Numbered from the stretch's first letter, positions 8,921 through 18,331 are shown. The stretch: DNA of 38,824 bases from UBA7328 sp002471345 (GCA_964011275.1 CAXGOB010000049.1:1-38824), one strand, 5' to 3'. Program-made: numbers and translations. Notes: generated by a model not told the origin, from the letters alone.

Positions 8921-9562
8921 ATGAGTACGATTAGATTAGGAGATGAAGCTCCAAACTTTACAGCACAAACAACTGAAGGCGAAATTAATTTTCACAATTG
9001 GCTTGGCGACGATTGGGGGATCCTATTCTCACATCCAGCAGATTATACTCCTGTATGTACCACTGAGCTGGGTACCGTAGCTAATTATAAAGCCGAATTT
9101 GACAAAAGGAATGTTAAGGTTGCCGCCTTAAGTGTAGACGGTATCGACTCACATCACGGATGGGTCAAAGACATAAATGAGACACAAAACACAACCGTCA
9201 ACTTTCCAATAATCGCTGATGAAGACAGAAAGGTAGCAACACTCTATGATATGATTCATCCCAATGCGGATAGCAAACTTACTGTCAGGTCAGTATTTGT
9301 GATAGGGTCGGACAAAAAAATAAAACTAACAATAACTTATCCAGCTTCAACAGGTAGAAATTTTGATGAGTTATTAAGAGTAATTGATTCTCTGCAACTA
9401 ACGGCTTATCATAAGGTAGCTACTCCTGCAAATTGGAATAATGGAGATGATTGTGTAATAGTTCCTTCTGTTAGTAATGAAGACATCCCAGAGTTATTTC
9501 CAAAAGGACATACTGAAGTAAAGCCATATCTAAGGTTAACTCCGCAACCAAATCTAAAATAG
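8921..9562 (+). CDS. 1-Cys peroxiredoxin (Prx6-type)
   Basis: This 213-residue protein is a thiol peroxidase that reduces hydrogen peroxide and alkyl hydroperoxides. The peroxidatic cysteine is C46 in HPADYTPVCTTELG, with the usual Pro and Thr of the Px(T)xxC active site. The C-terminal part has the Prx6 extension with WNNGDDCVIVPSV and ends in KPYLRLTPQP, which separates it from the 2-Cys AhpC type (no VCP resolving motif). Length matches the family. It is cytoplasmic, starts at ATG 8921 without a strong Shine-Dalgarno, and is followed by a strong hairpin at 9580-9614, so it is monocistronic. Confidence 0.95.
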   Translation: MSTIRLGDEAPNFTAQTTEGEINFHNWLGDDWGILFSHPADYTPVCTTELGTVANYKAEFDKRNVKVAALSVDGIDSHHGWVKDINETQNTTVNFPIIADEDRKVATLYDMIHPNADSKLTVRSVFVIGSDKKIKLTITYPASTGRNFDELLRVIDSLQLTAYHKVATPANWNNGDDCVIVPSVSNEDIPELFPKGHTEVKPYLRLTPQPNLK

Positions 9563-9579
9563 AATATCAGTATCTAAGA

Positions 9580-9614
9580 TCATATAAAGAGCAGTAATAT
9601 TGCTCTTTATATGA
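9580..9614 (+). terminator. Strong hairpin after the peroxiredoxin gene
   Basis: A perfect 14-bp stem (9580-9593 with 9601-9614) and a 7-base loop begin 18 bases after the peroxiredoxin stop. There is no long T tract behind it, but the position and stability fit a transcription terminator or an mRNA 3' stabiliser. Confidence 0.7.
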
Positions 9615-9709
9615 ATCCTATGGTCGATAAAAACCGATCAATCCCACCTTTACAAGTCAAGTACAGATTACAATACCACTGTAGATTATTAGGAAAAAGA
9701 ACAAGAACT

Positions 9710-10219
9710 ATGCTCCCGACTAGAAATCGACTATACACACTTCTAAGTTTGTCTTGCTTAATATTTTCCTGCATGCCAGCTCAAGATGGAAACAAGCAAG
9801 GTCAAGAAATAGTTGATTCAACTAAGAATGTTAATATTGTACAAGAACTCACTCCCATCCAGCAATCGGCTTTTGATGCTCTGAATACACTTCAGGTAAG
9901 TACGGATTCGAACAACCGTCTTTATTCTACTTTCGCAAACATTGTTTAGCCTTGCTACCCTGCTGATACCAGTTTTGTGATTTCACAATCTGAACTACTT
10001 AGTGCAATGACGCAGTTTGTAAAGGAAAATTGCACATTGCTAAATCTAGGACTGCAAGAAGAACTTGCTAAAGATGCTGTTTTGGCACAGGAGGAATACA
10101 TAGTTAAATATTGTCTAGGCTTTTTATCAAACATGAAATACGGAAAAGAGATTCCAAGGAAGGGTATATGGGTTTTGCCTAATGTTCTTGATCGAAGAGA
10201 CGTTATCCTTGTATGGTGA
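9710..10219 (+). pseudogene. Lipoprotein of unknown family, interrupted by in-frame TAG
   Basis: ATG 9710 opens a lipoprotein signal (MLPTRNRLYTLLSLSCLIFS, lipobox Cys following, CMPAQDGN). The frame is stopped by TAG 9947-9949 and then stays open in the same frame to TGA 10217-10219, without a frameshift. The downstream part (QSELLSAMTQFVKENCTLLN, YIVKYCLGFLSNMKYGKE) is helical and protein-like. Joined, the product would be about 169 residues. I do not recognise a family. It might be two genes, but the downstream ORF has no ATG start near its beginning and the spacing is nil. A single nonsense mutation is the best reading. Confidence 0.6.
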
Positions 10220-10321
10220 AAGAAAAAAAATCTAAAATTTAGTTTCTAAAAGAACATCCAATTTCCTAGAGATACACTCTATATTTTATCCATATTAAGC
10301 TATCTAAACACGTCACAGACT

Positions 10322-11053
10322 ATGAACAAAAAGTGGAGTAAAAGAAATATATTTAGAATGATTTGGTTTGCTATTGTAACCATATTCTCTATTTGGAATT
10401 GGAGTACATTCCAATCTCAAAACCTTCCTAAGGATACATTTTCAAATTCTGACCTTGTTTCAGTGAATGAAACAAATGATCAAATCAGTTTCAATTCTAA
10501 GGTATCAGAAAACGAATTGGAAGTTATTTTTTTCCAAGGTGGTTTAACTGATCCTAAAGCTTATGCTCCGCTCTGTAGAACAATAGCTGAAGCTGGGTTT
10601 ACTTGTCACCTAATAAAAATGAAGTGGAGACTTCCACAATACGATTATAAAAAAGTCACTAATTTATTTGATCTGAATAAAGGCAACTATATCATTGGTG
10701 GGCATTCCCAAGGCGGAAAAATGGCCGCACAATTGGTTTATGAAAACCCCACAGGATTTAAAGGATTGTTCTTAATGGGTACTTCTCACCCACGCGATAT
10801 TGATTTGTCAAATCAAGATATTCCTTGTATCAAGCTTTATGCTGATCGAGATGGACTAGCAAGTATGGAAGAAGTTTTGGGGAATAAAGATAGGTTGCCT
10901 AAAAATTCAAAAATGGTTTTGATAAAAGGTGGCAATCATTCTCAATTTGGCTTTTTGGGTAAACTTTTAATGGATAGCTCGTCTGCTATTTCTCTAGAAG
11001 AACAGCAAAACCAGACATTTATCCATCTGATTGAGTTTATAAAAAATATTTAA
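10322..11053 (+). CDS. Alpha/beta hydrolase, membrane-anchored
   Basis: This 243-residue protein has a basic N-terminus and one hydrophobic segment (residues 12-25, MIWFAIVTIFSIWN), probably an uncleaved anchor or signal. The alpha/beta hydrolase core follows: FFQGGLTDPKAYAPL holds the oxyanion-hole region, GGHSQGGK at 126-133 carries the nucleophile S129, the acid is D175 (YADRDG), and the base is H206 (GGNHSQFG). This set matches small hydrolases of the PF12695 type, which act on esters or lipids; the substrate is unknown. It starts at ATG 10322 and ends with TAA. 11054-11312 is empty as far as I can see. Confidence 0.85.
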   Translation: MNKKWSKRNIFRMIWFAIVTIFSIWNWSTFQSQNLPKDTFSNSDLVSVNETNDQISFNSKVSENELEVIFFQGGLTDPKAYAPLCRTIAEAGFTCHLIKMKWRLPQYDYKKVTNLFDLNKGNYIIGGHSQGGKMAAQLVYENPTGFKGLFLMGTSHPRDIDLSNQDIPCIKLYADRDGLASMEEVLGNKDRLPKNSKMVLIKGGNHSQFGFLGKLLMDSSSAISLEEQQNQTFIHLIEFIKNI

Positions 11054-11312
11054 AACAGCGTCTGAATATTATGTCTTCAGCAAATTGACTTTAATCAATT
11101 TATAAATATTTTGTGCTTTTATGTAAAACACCCAATTTCTAGAAATGCCAATCGAGAAATACCCTTTAAATTGGTTTTTGCTAAAGACTAAATCAAAAGC
11201 AAAATAAATACTTTGGCTCAGGGTAATTTTAAAAGCATATTGCCTTCCACTACCCTATTTAATAAATAATAAAGCAGAATAACAATAGATAAATACACAT
11301 AACTTAAAGTCC

Positions 11313-12113
11313 ATGAAAAAAAATACACTTTTCATAATTCTAATCTTGATGTCGGCTAATTTACTATCCCAAATTCCAAAGAAATCAGAATCCGTTTTGG
11401 TTAACGGAAAAAGCATTTACTATGAAATTCATGGCAGTGGAAAGCCTTTGTTTCTATTGCACGGTTATACTCTTTCTTCTAAATCATGGAAACCTTACGT
11501 CAAAGACTTTGATAAAGATTATGAAGTTTACTTAGTTGATTTAACTGGACATGGACAATCTGAAGCTTTTAAAGAAACTCTATCCATAAAATCTGTAGCT
11601 CAGGATCTTAATGCTTTAACTCAATATTTGAACTTGGATCAGATTAAAGCAATAGGATTTAGTTTTGGAGGTGACGTTCTGTATCAGCTAGCTCTGCTAA
11701 ATCCGTCACTGATAGAATCAATGATAACAATCGGAGCCGTTGGAACTTGGACGATAAACGATTTTCCAGAATACAAAGAAGCTTTTACATTTGAAAATAG
11801 AGACAAGTTCCCCTGGTTATTAAAAAATCATGGTACTCACTCTAAGATTAAGTCCATAATGGATCAATTTCTTAACTACAATGTGGTAGTAACCAATGAA
11901 GAATTGCAAAGTATTAAACCTGAAGTTTTAATTATAATAGGAGATGACGATGAGGGTATGGATTTAGAACATGCAGTTAGAGTTAAGAAGAATCTACTAA
12001 ATTCCGATCTTTGGATATTGCCAAATGTAACCCATGGAGCTCATGAAGGCGAGACGAAGGAAGAGTTTATTATTAAGTCAAAATCCTTTCTCTCCAAAAA
12101 TCAAAGCAACTGA
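11313..12113 (+). CDS. Alpha/beta hydrolase with signal peptide
   Basis: This 266-residue protein begins with a Sec-type signal (KKNTLFIILILMSANLLSQ, cleavage near residue 20). The hydrolase core shows HGYTLSSKSW (oxyanion loop, H50), a VDLTGHGQS segment, the nucleophile elbow GFSFGG at 115-120 (S117), an acid in IIGDDDEG (D211-213) and the base at H241 (THGAHEG). It resembles classic alpha/beta-hydrolase-fold esterases or haloperoxidase-like enzymes and would act in the periplasm. It is a separate gene from the hydrolase upstream, with 259 bases between them, and a hairpin follows at 12136. Confidence 0.87.
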   Translation: MKKNTLFIILILMSANLLSQIPKKSESVLVNGKSIYYEIHGSGKPLFLLHGYTLSSKSWKPYVKDFDKDYEVYLVDLTGHGQSEAFKETLSIKSVAQDLNALTQYLNLDQIKAIGFSFGGDVLYQLALLNPSLIESMITIGAVGTWTINDFPEYKEAFTFENRDKFPWLLKNHGTHSKIKSIMDQFLNYNVVVTNEELQSIKPEVLIIIGDDDEGMDLEHAVRVKKNLLNSDLWILPNVTHGAHEGETKEEFIIKSKSFLSKNQSN

Positions 12114-12135
12114 CACTTTTAATAAAGAGAGAATA

Positions 12136-12171
12136 CTATTTATCAATTGGGAAATAGCAAATTGATAATAG
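12136..12171 (+). terminator. Hairpin between hydrolase and acetylesterase genes
   Basis: An 8-bp perfect stem (12141-12148 with 12160-12167), extended by four more pairs across a one-base bulge, encloses an 11-base loop 22 bases after the hydrolase stop. It probably ends the upstream transcript. No T tract follows. Confidence 0.45.
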
Positions 12172-12211
12172 CGACTTAATAAAGATTGAAATGATACTTA
12201 AAAGCAAGAAA

Positions 12212-13639
12212 ATGAAAAAACTAAAATCCATATCTGTTGTAGCATTCGTTTTATTATTATTCTTACAGTCCATTGATGCTAAAGTAATTCTACCTGCCAT
12301 AGTTTCTTCAAATATGGTATTACAAAGGAATACAACTGTTGTTCTCTGGGGCTGGGCAGATGCCAATGAAAGAATCGCTATTAAGCCCTCCTGGCGAGAT
12401 CAAGAATTAACATTAGAAGCAAATAAAGAAGGCAATTGGCGAATTGAGGTAAAGACCACTTCTAGTAAAGAACCCCAAACCATTAAAATCACTAGTACAG
12501 CTTCAGACATCACATTAGAAAATGTACTCTTTGGGGAAGTTTGGCTGTGCTCTGGACAATCAAATATGGAACAACCAATGAAGGGCTTCTATGCGCAACC
12601 CACCTTTCATTCCAATAGTGCGATTGCAAATTCTAACAATTCAAATCTAAGACTTTTTACTATCCAAAAAAATGGTGCGAAGAGTCCTCTGAATGATATT
12701 GAGAAATATACCCCTTGGCAAGATGCATCTCCTGAGACTGTTGCCGATTTTAGCGCAGTGGGCTATTTTTTTGCAAGACAGTTACAAGAAATTTTAGACG
12801 TGCCCGTCGGAATAATACACAGCTCTTGGGGAGGTAGTTTTGTCGAGGCTTGGATGAGTAAAGAAGTTTTGAGAGAATATCAGGAAATCGATATTGAAGA
12901 GGCAGATTTAGAAAATTCAAGGAACGTTCAAACCGCTCTTTTTAATGGCATGATAAATCCTTTAATACCCTTTAAGATAAAAGGAGTATTGTGGTACCAA
13001 GGTGAATCCAATCGCCATGAACCCAATCAATACAAAGAACTGTTTCCGGCTATGGTAAAAGATTGGAGATCCCGGTGGGACATTGGAGATTTTCCGTTTT
13101 ACTATACACAGATTGCACCTTTTAATTATGGCAATGGTAATTCTTCTTATTTCAGGGAGGCACAACTTCAATGCCTGGAATTGATTCCAAATTCTGGAAT
13201 TGCGATCACGCTGGATATTGGTCGTGAATATTTTATTCATCCTCCCCAAAAGAAGGAAGTGGCAGATAGACTCTTATATAATGCACTAAATCAAACTTAT
13301 AACTACAAAACTGTAGATTATGCTGGGCCATTATATAAATCTCAAAAAGTAGAAGATGGAGGAATCATGTTGAATTTTGAGAATATAGAGACGGGCTTAT
13401 TCTATTCTGAATTAGATGGTTTTGAAATTGCAGGAGAAGACGAAATATTCTACCCTGCTGAAGCCAAAATTTCCGAAGGAAAATATGTGTTTGTAAAAAA
13501 TGAAAATGTTCTGAATCCAATAGCTGTAAGGTATGCCTGGAAAAATTGGGTGAAAGGCACGCTCTTCGACATCAATATGTTACCCGCATCATCCTTTAGA
13601 ACAGACAATTGGGAAGATGCGACTCCTATTGAAAAATAA
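12212..13639 (+). CDS. Sialate O-acetylesterase (SASA family), exported
   Basis: This 475-residue enzyme would remove O-acetyl groups from sialic acids or plant-type glycans. The frame opens at 12191, but ATG 12212 gives the better signal peptide (MKKLKSISVVAFVLLLFLQS, cleavage near DAK). The first 100 residues form the usual beta domain (MVLQRNTTVVLWGWA). The SGNH-type core has SGQSNMEQP with nucleophile S117, the GVLWYQGESN block at about 258-267, and a D-x7-H pair (D335, H343) in DIGREYFIHP as the other catalytic residues. All catalytic marks are intact. It stands alone, without a SusC/SusD pair or sialidase nearby, so it is not part of a visible polysaccharide-utilisation locus. Confidence 0.9.
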   Translation: MKKLKSISVVAFVLLLFLQSIDAKVILPAIVSSNMVLQRNTTVVLWGWADANERIAIKPSWRDQELTLEANKEGNWRIEVKTTSSKEPQTIKITSTASDITLENVLFGEVWLCSGQSNMEQPMKGFYAQPTFHSNSAIANSNNSNLRLFTIQKNGAKSPLNDIEKYTPWQDASPETVADFSAVGYFFARQLQEILDVPVGIIHSSWGGSFVEAWMSKEVLREYQEIDIEEADLENSRNVQTALFNGMINPLIPFKIKGVLWYQGESNRHEPNQYKELFPAMVKDWRSRWDIGDFPFYYTQIAPFNYGNGNSSYFREAQLQCLELIPNSGIAITLDIGREYFIHPPQKKEVADRLLYNALNQTYNYKTVDYAGPLYKSQKVEDGGIMLNFENIETGLFYSELDGFEIAGEDEIFYPAEAKISEGKYVFVKNENVLNPIAVRYAWKNWVKGTLFDINMLPASSFRTDNWEDATPIEK

Positions 13640-13754
13640 AATGTGCTCGGATAAAACAAAAGCATAGGACAATGTGGAAGCAATCCCGAATCCCTACTGC
13701 ATTCCTTTAGGTATTATAAACCAGTAATTTTGACTGAGCAAAGCCAATAAATCA

Positions 13755-14534
13755 ATGATAAATTTATTAAGAAAAATACGCCAAGAATTTCTTCATGAAA
13801 AGAAATTCAGTAAATACCTATTATATGCTATTGGAGAAATAGTTCTTGTTGTTTTTGGAATTTTGATCGCGCTACAGATTAATTCTTGGAGTGAGTATTC
13901 CAAAAACAGGAAATTAGAAAAGGAATATTATGCGCAGTTTAAACTTGAATTAGAAGAAAATATCAGAAATGCAAATGATCAAATTCAATATAGTTCATAT
14001 CAAATTAGTAACTCCAAAATTGTAGAGCACGTTTTGGAGACTAATAACATATATGAGGATAGTCTTGAGTTGTATTTGGCTATTGAAAATTTAGGCAGAA
14101 CGTATCCCACACAGTATATAAATAACATATGGACCGAATTACTGAGTAATGGTAAAACATCAATAATTCGCAATAGTGAATTTCGTCAGAAGTTAGTATT
14201 TCTAAATAGTGAAATGTTACAACTCACAAGTATTCAGAATGAATTGAGACAAAACAATATAGAGTATGGAAGATTAATTGATAGCATATTTAGTATTCGT
14301 ATTACTAAAGAATTAAATTCAAAAATGCACCCGATAAGACTAATAGATTCTACTCAGATTCTCGATCTTCCAAGTCAAGAATTAATTATTGATAAATTAA
14401 AGGCAATTAACGGATTAAGCGGATACATAGCAGAAATCTATCAGAATAAGATCGTAAACAGAGACTTATTTGAAAGGCATAAAAATCTGATGTTGGAATT
14501 GATTGAAATTTGCGAGTCTGAAATAGAAGAATAA
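13755..14534 (+). CDS. DUF6090 family membrane protein (copy 2)
   Basis: This 259-residue protein repeats the layout of the one at 3529-4284: basic N-terminus (NLLRKIRQEFLHEKKFSKY), one membrane helix at about 24-44 (LLYAIGEIVLVVFGILIALQ) followed by INSWSEYSKNRK, then a long charged helical domain (EKEYYAQFKLELEENIRNAN). It is clearly paralogous in the first 50 residues and diverged after them. No catalytic motif is visible. It begins at ATG 13755 and ends with TAA; the next gene starts 212 bases later. Confidence 0.9.
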   Translation: MINLLRKIRQEFLHEKKFSKYLLYAIGEIVLVVFGILIALQINSWSEYSKNRKLEKEYYAQFKLELEENIRNANDQIQYSSYQISNSKIVEHVLETNNIYEDSLELYLAIENLGRTYPTQYINNIWTELLSNGKTSIIRNSEFRQKLVFLNSEMLQLTSIQNELRQNNIEYGRLIDSIFSIRITKELNSKMHPIRLIDSTQILDLPSQELIIDKLKAINGLSGYIAEIYQNKIVNRDLFERHKNLMLELIEICESEIEE

Positions 14535-14746
14535 GATAATCAATGGTCAATGACATCAGGTAAGGTCATTCACAAATAAAGTCAATAAAGTAAGATTTAC
14601 GAGATCGAAGAGACTCACCACCGAAAAAAAGCAAAGAAGCCCAGCCTATTTTGTGAAAAACAAAAAACTCTACCAATTTTATACAATCTTGTAAGGCTAA
14701 AATCAGTCTACTCACTTGTGGAACTCTTTGATTAAAATCCTATAAA

Positions 14747-15967
14747 ATGAAAAACCAGCTTGTACTTATTACTCTTCTTTTATCCATCGGCATCTGTTCT
14801 TGTAAGACCAAGCAATCACAAGAAGACTCTCCAATGGAAGCTTCTTCAGTAAGTCAATTTGAAGTTAATGAAAATAGCTTTATGATGAAAATGCAGGCTA
14901 AAGCGCTTAAGGAGCCATTCAAGGGAGTCTTTTCATCAAATGGAAAAGAAGAAAATCTATTTCCGATCAAATCTACAGGAGTGGCCACTGGACCTATAGC
15001 AAAAGCAGGTAAGAATTTTATCAATTCACTTTCGAGTCCCCAGCGTAAAAAAACTGTCTTTCCAATTCAAGATGATGAATGGAGAAGGTGGTCAAATGTA
15101 GATCATGGTATCTATGAACGACAAAGAATTTCATTAAAAGAAATGAACAAAAAACAACGAAGACTAGCTTTTGACTTAATGCAAGTATCTCTAAGTGCTA
15201 AAGGACTACAATTATCAAAGGACATTATGAAAACTGATCAAACTCTTCATGAGCTAAACGATAACAAACCCTTTTTTGATGAAGAACTTTATTTTTTCAC
15301 TTTCATGGGTGAACCATCTAAAACTGAACCTTGGGGATGGCAAATTGATGGACATCATCTCGTAATAAATTACTTCGTCATGGGAGATCAAGTTGTAATG
15401 ACTCCTACTTTCATGGGAGGCGAACCCATAATTACTACATCGGGAAAATATAAAGGCAATGTGATTTTTCAAGATGAGCAGAATCTAGGTTTAAAGTTTG
15501 TGAATTCACTTACTAAAGAACAACAAAATGAGGCAATTATATCTTCAGATAAAAGTGGGCACAATGCGAAATCAGAAGCATTTAAAGACAATATCATTCT
15601 TGATTATCAAGGATTAAATGCTTCATATTTATCAGATCCTCAGAAGACATCCTTAACTCATCTAATTGATCAGTATATATTAAATATATGAGAGGAACAT
15701 GCCAAAGTTAAAATGGAAGAAATTATGAATCATTTTAATAACACCTATTTTGCTTGGATTGGTGGAATAGAGGAAGATGCAGTTTTTTATTATAGAATCC
15801 ATAGTCCTGTAATATTGATTGAGTTTGATCATCAAGGAGCTGTTGGAGTTAGGAGTAAAAATAGAGGCGCAACTAGAAATCACATTCACTCGATTGTCCG
15901 AACACCAAATGGAAATGATTACGGTAAAGATTTATTGCGGCAGCATTTGGAACATCATTATCATTAA
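14747..15967 (+). pseudogene. DUF3500 lipoprotein split by an in-frame TGA
   Basis: The N-terminal part (314 residues, ATG 14747) has a lipoprotein signal with lipobox Cys 19 (SIGICSCKTKQ) and DUF3500 features such as WGWQIDGHHLVINYFVMGD and TPTFMGGEP. It stops at TGA 15689-15691. The same frame then continues at once (EEHAKVKMEEIMNHFNNTYF) to the typical DUF3500 end: FYYRIHSPVILIEFDHQG, then RNHIHSIVRTPNGNDYGKDL, ending at TAA 15965-15967. Together they make one normal-length protein of about 405 residues. The TGA could be a C-to-T change from CGA or A-to-T from AGA. The truncated protein lacks the conserved histidine-rich end. Confidence 0.88.
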
Positions 15968-16043
15968 ATGTGTGAATGAATTTAGTAGTAGCTATAAATG
16001 TTTAAATCTTTGATATTCACTAAAAAATACCTACACCAATTTT

Positions 16044-16310
16044 ATGACACAGTTTATAGTAAACGAGAAAACAATATTCTTCAAAATAGATGCTTCCAAT
16101 CAAACGAATGGAAAGTCTCCAGAGATAAATAAGAACTGGTGTTCTTGTCCTGAAACACACGGCGGTGATGTCCAAAAACAATATGGTGACGGCAACTCTG
16201 CAGAAGTTTGGTTTAAAACAGGAAATATATACTTAAGTGATGAGGCTATCTCCAATGAAGGCTATTTCACTAAAAAGGATTCACTAATCTTTCAGCCTTT
16301 GTCAACATAG
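16044..16310 (+). CDS. Small protein of unknown family
   Basis: An 88-codon ORF starts at ATG 16044 and ends at TAG 16308-16310. It has no signal peptide. The middle holds two cysteines in NWCSCPETHGGD and a run VQKQYGDGNSAEVWFKTGN that looks like beta-strand sequence. I do not recognise it. It could be an intact small gene or a fragment; codon use looks like its neighbours. 16311-16526 after it shows nothing that I can support. Confidence 0.4.
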   Translation: MTQFIVNEKTIFFKIDASNQTNGKSPEINKNWCSCPETHGGDVQKQYGDGNSAEVWFKTGNIYLSDEAISNEGYFTKKDSLIFQPLST

Positions 16311-16526
16311 ATTTGTCAGGTGAATAATGAAACCTGGCCTATAAATTTAAAGAAGACAATATACCTGATTGAGTAAGTCTATAATCTTTATCATAATGGT
16401 CTTGTGTAATTCTCATAAAGTTTGAATGAAACTTTATCATCTTTTACTTCTAGTTTACATTCTTTTACGATTGATCAAGATTGAAGAAATTATGAGGCTA
16501 TATCTTGGCAAGAAAGAAAATAGCTA

Positions 16527-17597
16527 ATGACAAACACCAAATTTCATTCATTCACATATCTATTACTTTTCTTTTTCATTTTCTTCTCAGCATGCATTGG
16601 ACAAGAGAAGTCACTTAGGAAAATAAAACGTGTCAAGGCCCCATCCACTACTATAAACACATCTCCCAATCCGCAAATTTCCGAATATATACGGAATATA
16701 CACCAGGACAAAAATGGAAATCTATGGTTTGGTACTAATGGTTATGGGGTAGCTCATTATGATGGAGATAGCATATCCTATTTCTCAAATGCGCAAGGAT
16801 TCGACGGCCAACAAATTACTGGCATGACAGAAGACCCAAATCAAAATATTTGGTTTGCTACAGATCAAGGTATTGTAAAACATGAATTGAAAAACAATAA
16901 TAAAGGCGAAAAGTATTTTACTAATTATTCTGATCAGATTTATTTTGAAGGCCAACGGTTTTGGAGTATACACGCTGATAGTAAAAATAATATTTGGGCA
17001 GGTTCGGTTACAGGTATATTTCGGTTTGACGGTGAAAAATGGGAATCTTTTGAACTACCCTACCCTGAGGAAGTGAAAGGCAGTTTTATTACAAAAGGAA
17101 CTACCTGGTCTATATCAGAAGATAAGGGAGGAAATATCTGGTTCAGCACAAATGGTTTTGGGGCTTTTAAATACAATGGAGCGTCTTTTACCCAGTATTC
17201 TGATAAAGATGGGCTGACTGATAATAGTGTTGACCACATCATGGAAGATAAAAATGGGAATATATGGTTTGGAACAAGGTATGGTGGTGTAAGTCGATAT
17301 GATGGTAAAACATTTACAAATTACACTTCGAAAGAAAGTATTGGCAACGATGAAGTCTGTGTCATTTATGAAGATAAGGGAGGAAATATCTGGTTCAGTT
17401 CTGAAGGATATGGTGTATATCGGTACAATGGAAAATCTTTTACAAATTATAGTCAAAAAGAAGGTCTTGGTGTCAGAGCCGTTCAAACCATTTTTGAAGA
17501 TAACCAAGGTCGATTTTGGGTAGGTGGTGGAGGTGGACTATATCGATTCGATGGTAAATCCTTTTATAATGTCACGAAGAATGGACCTTGGGAATAG
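16527..17597 (+). CDS. Two-component-regulator propeller lipoprotein (seven repeats, no kinase)
   Basis: This 356-residue protein starts with a lipoprotein signal whose lipobox Cys is residue 23 (FIFFSACIGQ). The remainder is seven copies of the regulator-propeller repeat, each with a D(x)xGNIWFGT-like core: DKNGNLWFGTNGYG, DPNQNIWFATDQG, DSKNNIWAGSVTG, DKGGNIWFSTNGFG, DKNGNIWFGTRYGG, DKGGNIWFSSEGYG and DNQGRFWVGGGGG. Most are followed by a short aromatic xYDGKxFTxY strand. In hybrid two-component systems this motif forms the periplasmic sensor; here it is the whole protein, with no membrane helix, histidine kinase or regulator after it. Seven repeats would close one beta-propeller. Ligand or partner is unknown. 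Confidence 0.9.
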   Translation: MTNTKFHSFTYLLLFFFIFFSACIGQEKSLRKIKRVKAPSTTINTSPNPQISEYIRNIHQDKNGNLWFGTNGYGVAHYDGDSISYFSNAQGFDGQQITGMTEDPNQNIWFATDQGIVKHELKNNNKGEKYFTNYSDQIYFEGQRFWSIHADSKNNIWAGSVTGIFRFDGEKWESFELPYPEEVKGSFITKGTTWSISEDKGGNIWFSTNGFGAFKYNGASFTQYSDKDGLTDNSVDHIMEDKNGNIWFGTRYGGVSRYDGKTFTNYTSKESIGNDEVCVIYEDKGGNIWFSSEGYGVYRYNGKSFTNYSQKEGLGVRAVQTIFEDNQGRFWVGGGGGLYRFDGKSFYNVTKNGPWE

Positions 17598-17732
17598 GGT
17601 GCCTGAGACTGAAGTCAAATAATATAGTTCAAATGGTGAGTCCTTTGGATTTCAGCATTTGTTATTATATACTTCCTTTTTGAAGAAAACAATCACTTTT
17701 ATCATACACAAACCAAAATAAACAAGCCGATT

Positions 17733-18209
17733 ATGATGAATCCAAAAATTGAAAGATTGAAAGAAAAGAAGTTAATTGGTCATAATCTGAAAATGAATTT
17801 AACCGAGAACAAAACCAGTCAAATTTGGGGACATTTCGCGCCTAAGATTAAAGAAATTAAAAACAGAGTATCAGAAGACAGAATTTCTATGCAAATCTAC
17901 GAGTCTTCCTATCACCACAACTTCAATCCTAATAATGAATTTGAGAAATGGGCAACTGTTGAAGTTGAAGATTTTATTAATATTCCTGAAGGAATGAATT
18001 CCTTCATTTTAAAAGAAGGACTTTACGCCGTCTTCGACTACAAAGGTTCAAGTTCTGATCATTCCATTTTTCAATATATCTTTTGGAAATGGTTACCAAA
18101 TTCATTTTATAAAATAGATGAGAGACCACACTTTGAAGTCTTAGGCAAAAACTATAAAAACAATGACCCAAATTCCGAGGAATAAATTTGGATTCCAATT
18201 ATAAAGTAG
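17733..18209 (+). pseudogene. GyrI-like effector-binding protein, last nine codons cut off by TAA
   Basis: The ORF runs from ATG 17733 to TAA 18183-18185 (150 residues) and matches stand-alone GyrI-like/AraC effector-binding proteins: EKKLIGHNLKMNLTENKT, ALYAVFDYKG-type strand (GLYAVFDYKG), FWKWLPNS and HFEVLGKNYKNNDPNSEE. Family members end with EEIWIPIK-type sequence, and exactly that (IWIPIIK) follows in frame after the TAA, ending at TAG 18207-18209. So the stop appears to replace a codon such as GAA or AAA. The missing strand is conserved, so function may be weakened rather than lost. I therefore mark it as a mildly damaged gene. Confidence 0.75.
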
Positions 18210-18331
18210 TCGTAGTTGAGCACCTATCCACCTTCAGCATATCTATTCTTTCGAAAAGATCATCTCAAGACAATTCAAACCGTGAGTGAGTGGCAAGTGA
18301 GACAAATATTCTTATAACTCAAATCTTTGTA

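Noticed and set aside
12212..13639. Sialic-acid or polysaccharide utilisation locus
   Set aside because: The acetylesterase has no SusC/SusD, sialidase, transporter or other glycoside hydrolase near it.
14545..14575. Dyad aatgac...gtcatt after the second DUF6090 gene as terminator
   Set aside because: Only a 6-bp stem with a 10-base loop and no T tract; too weak.
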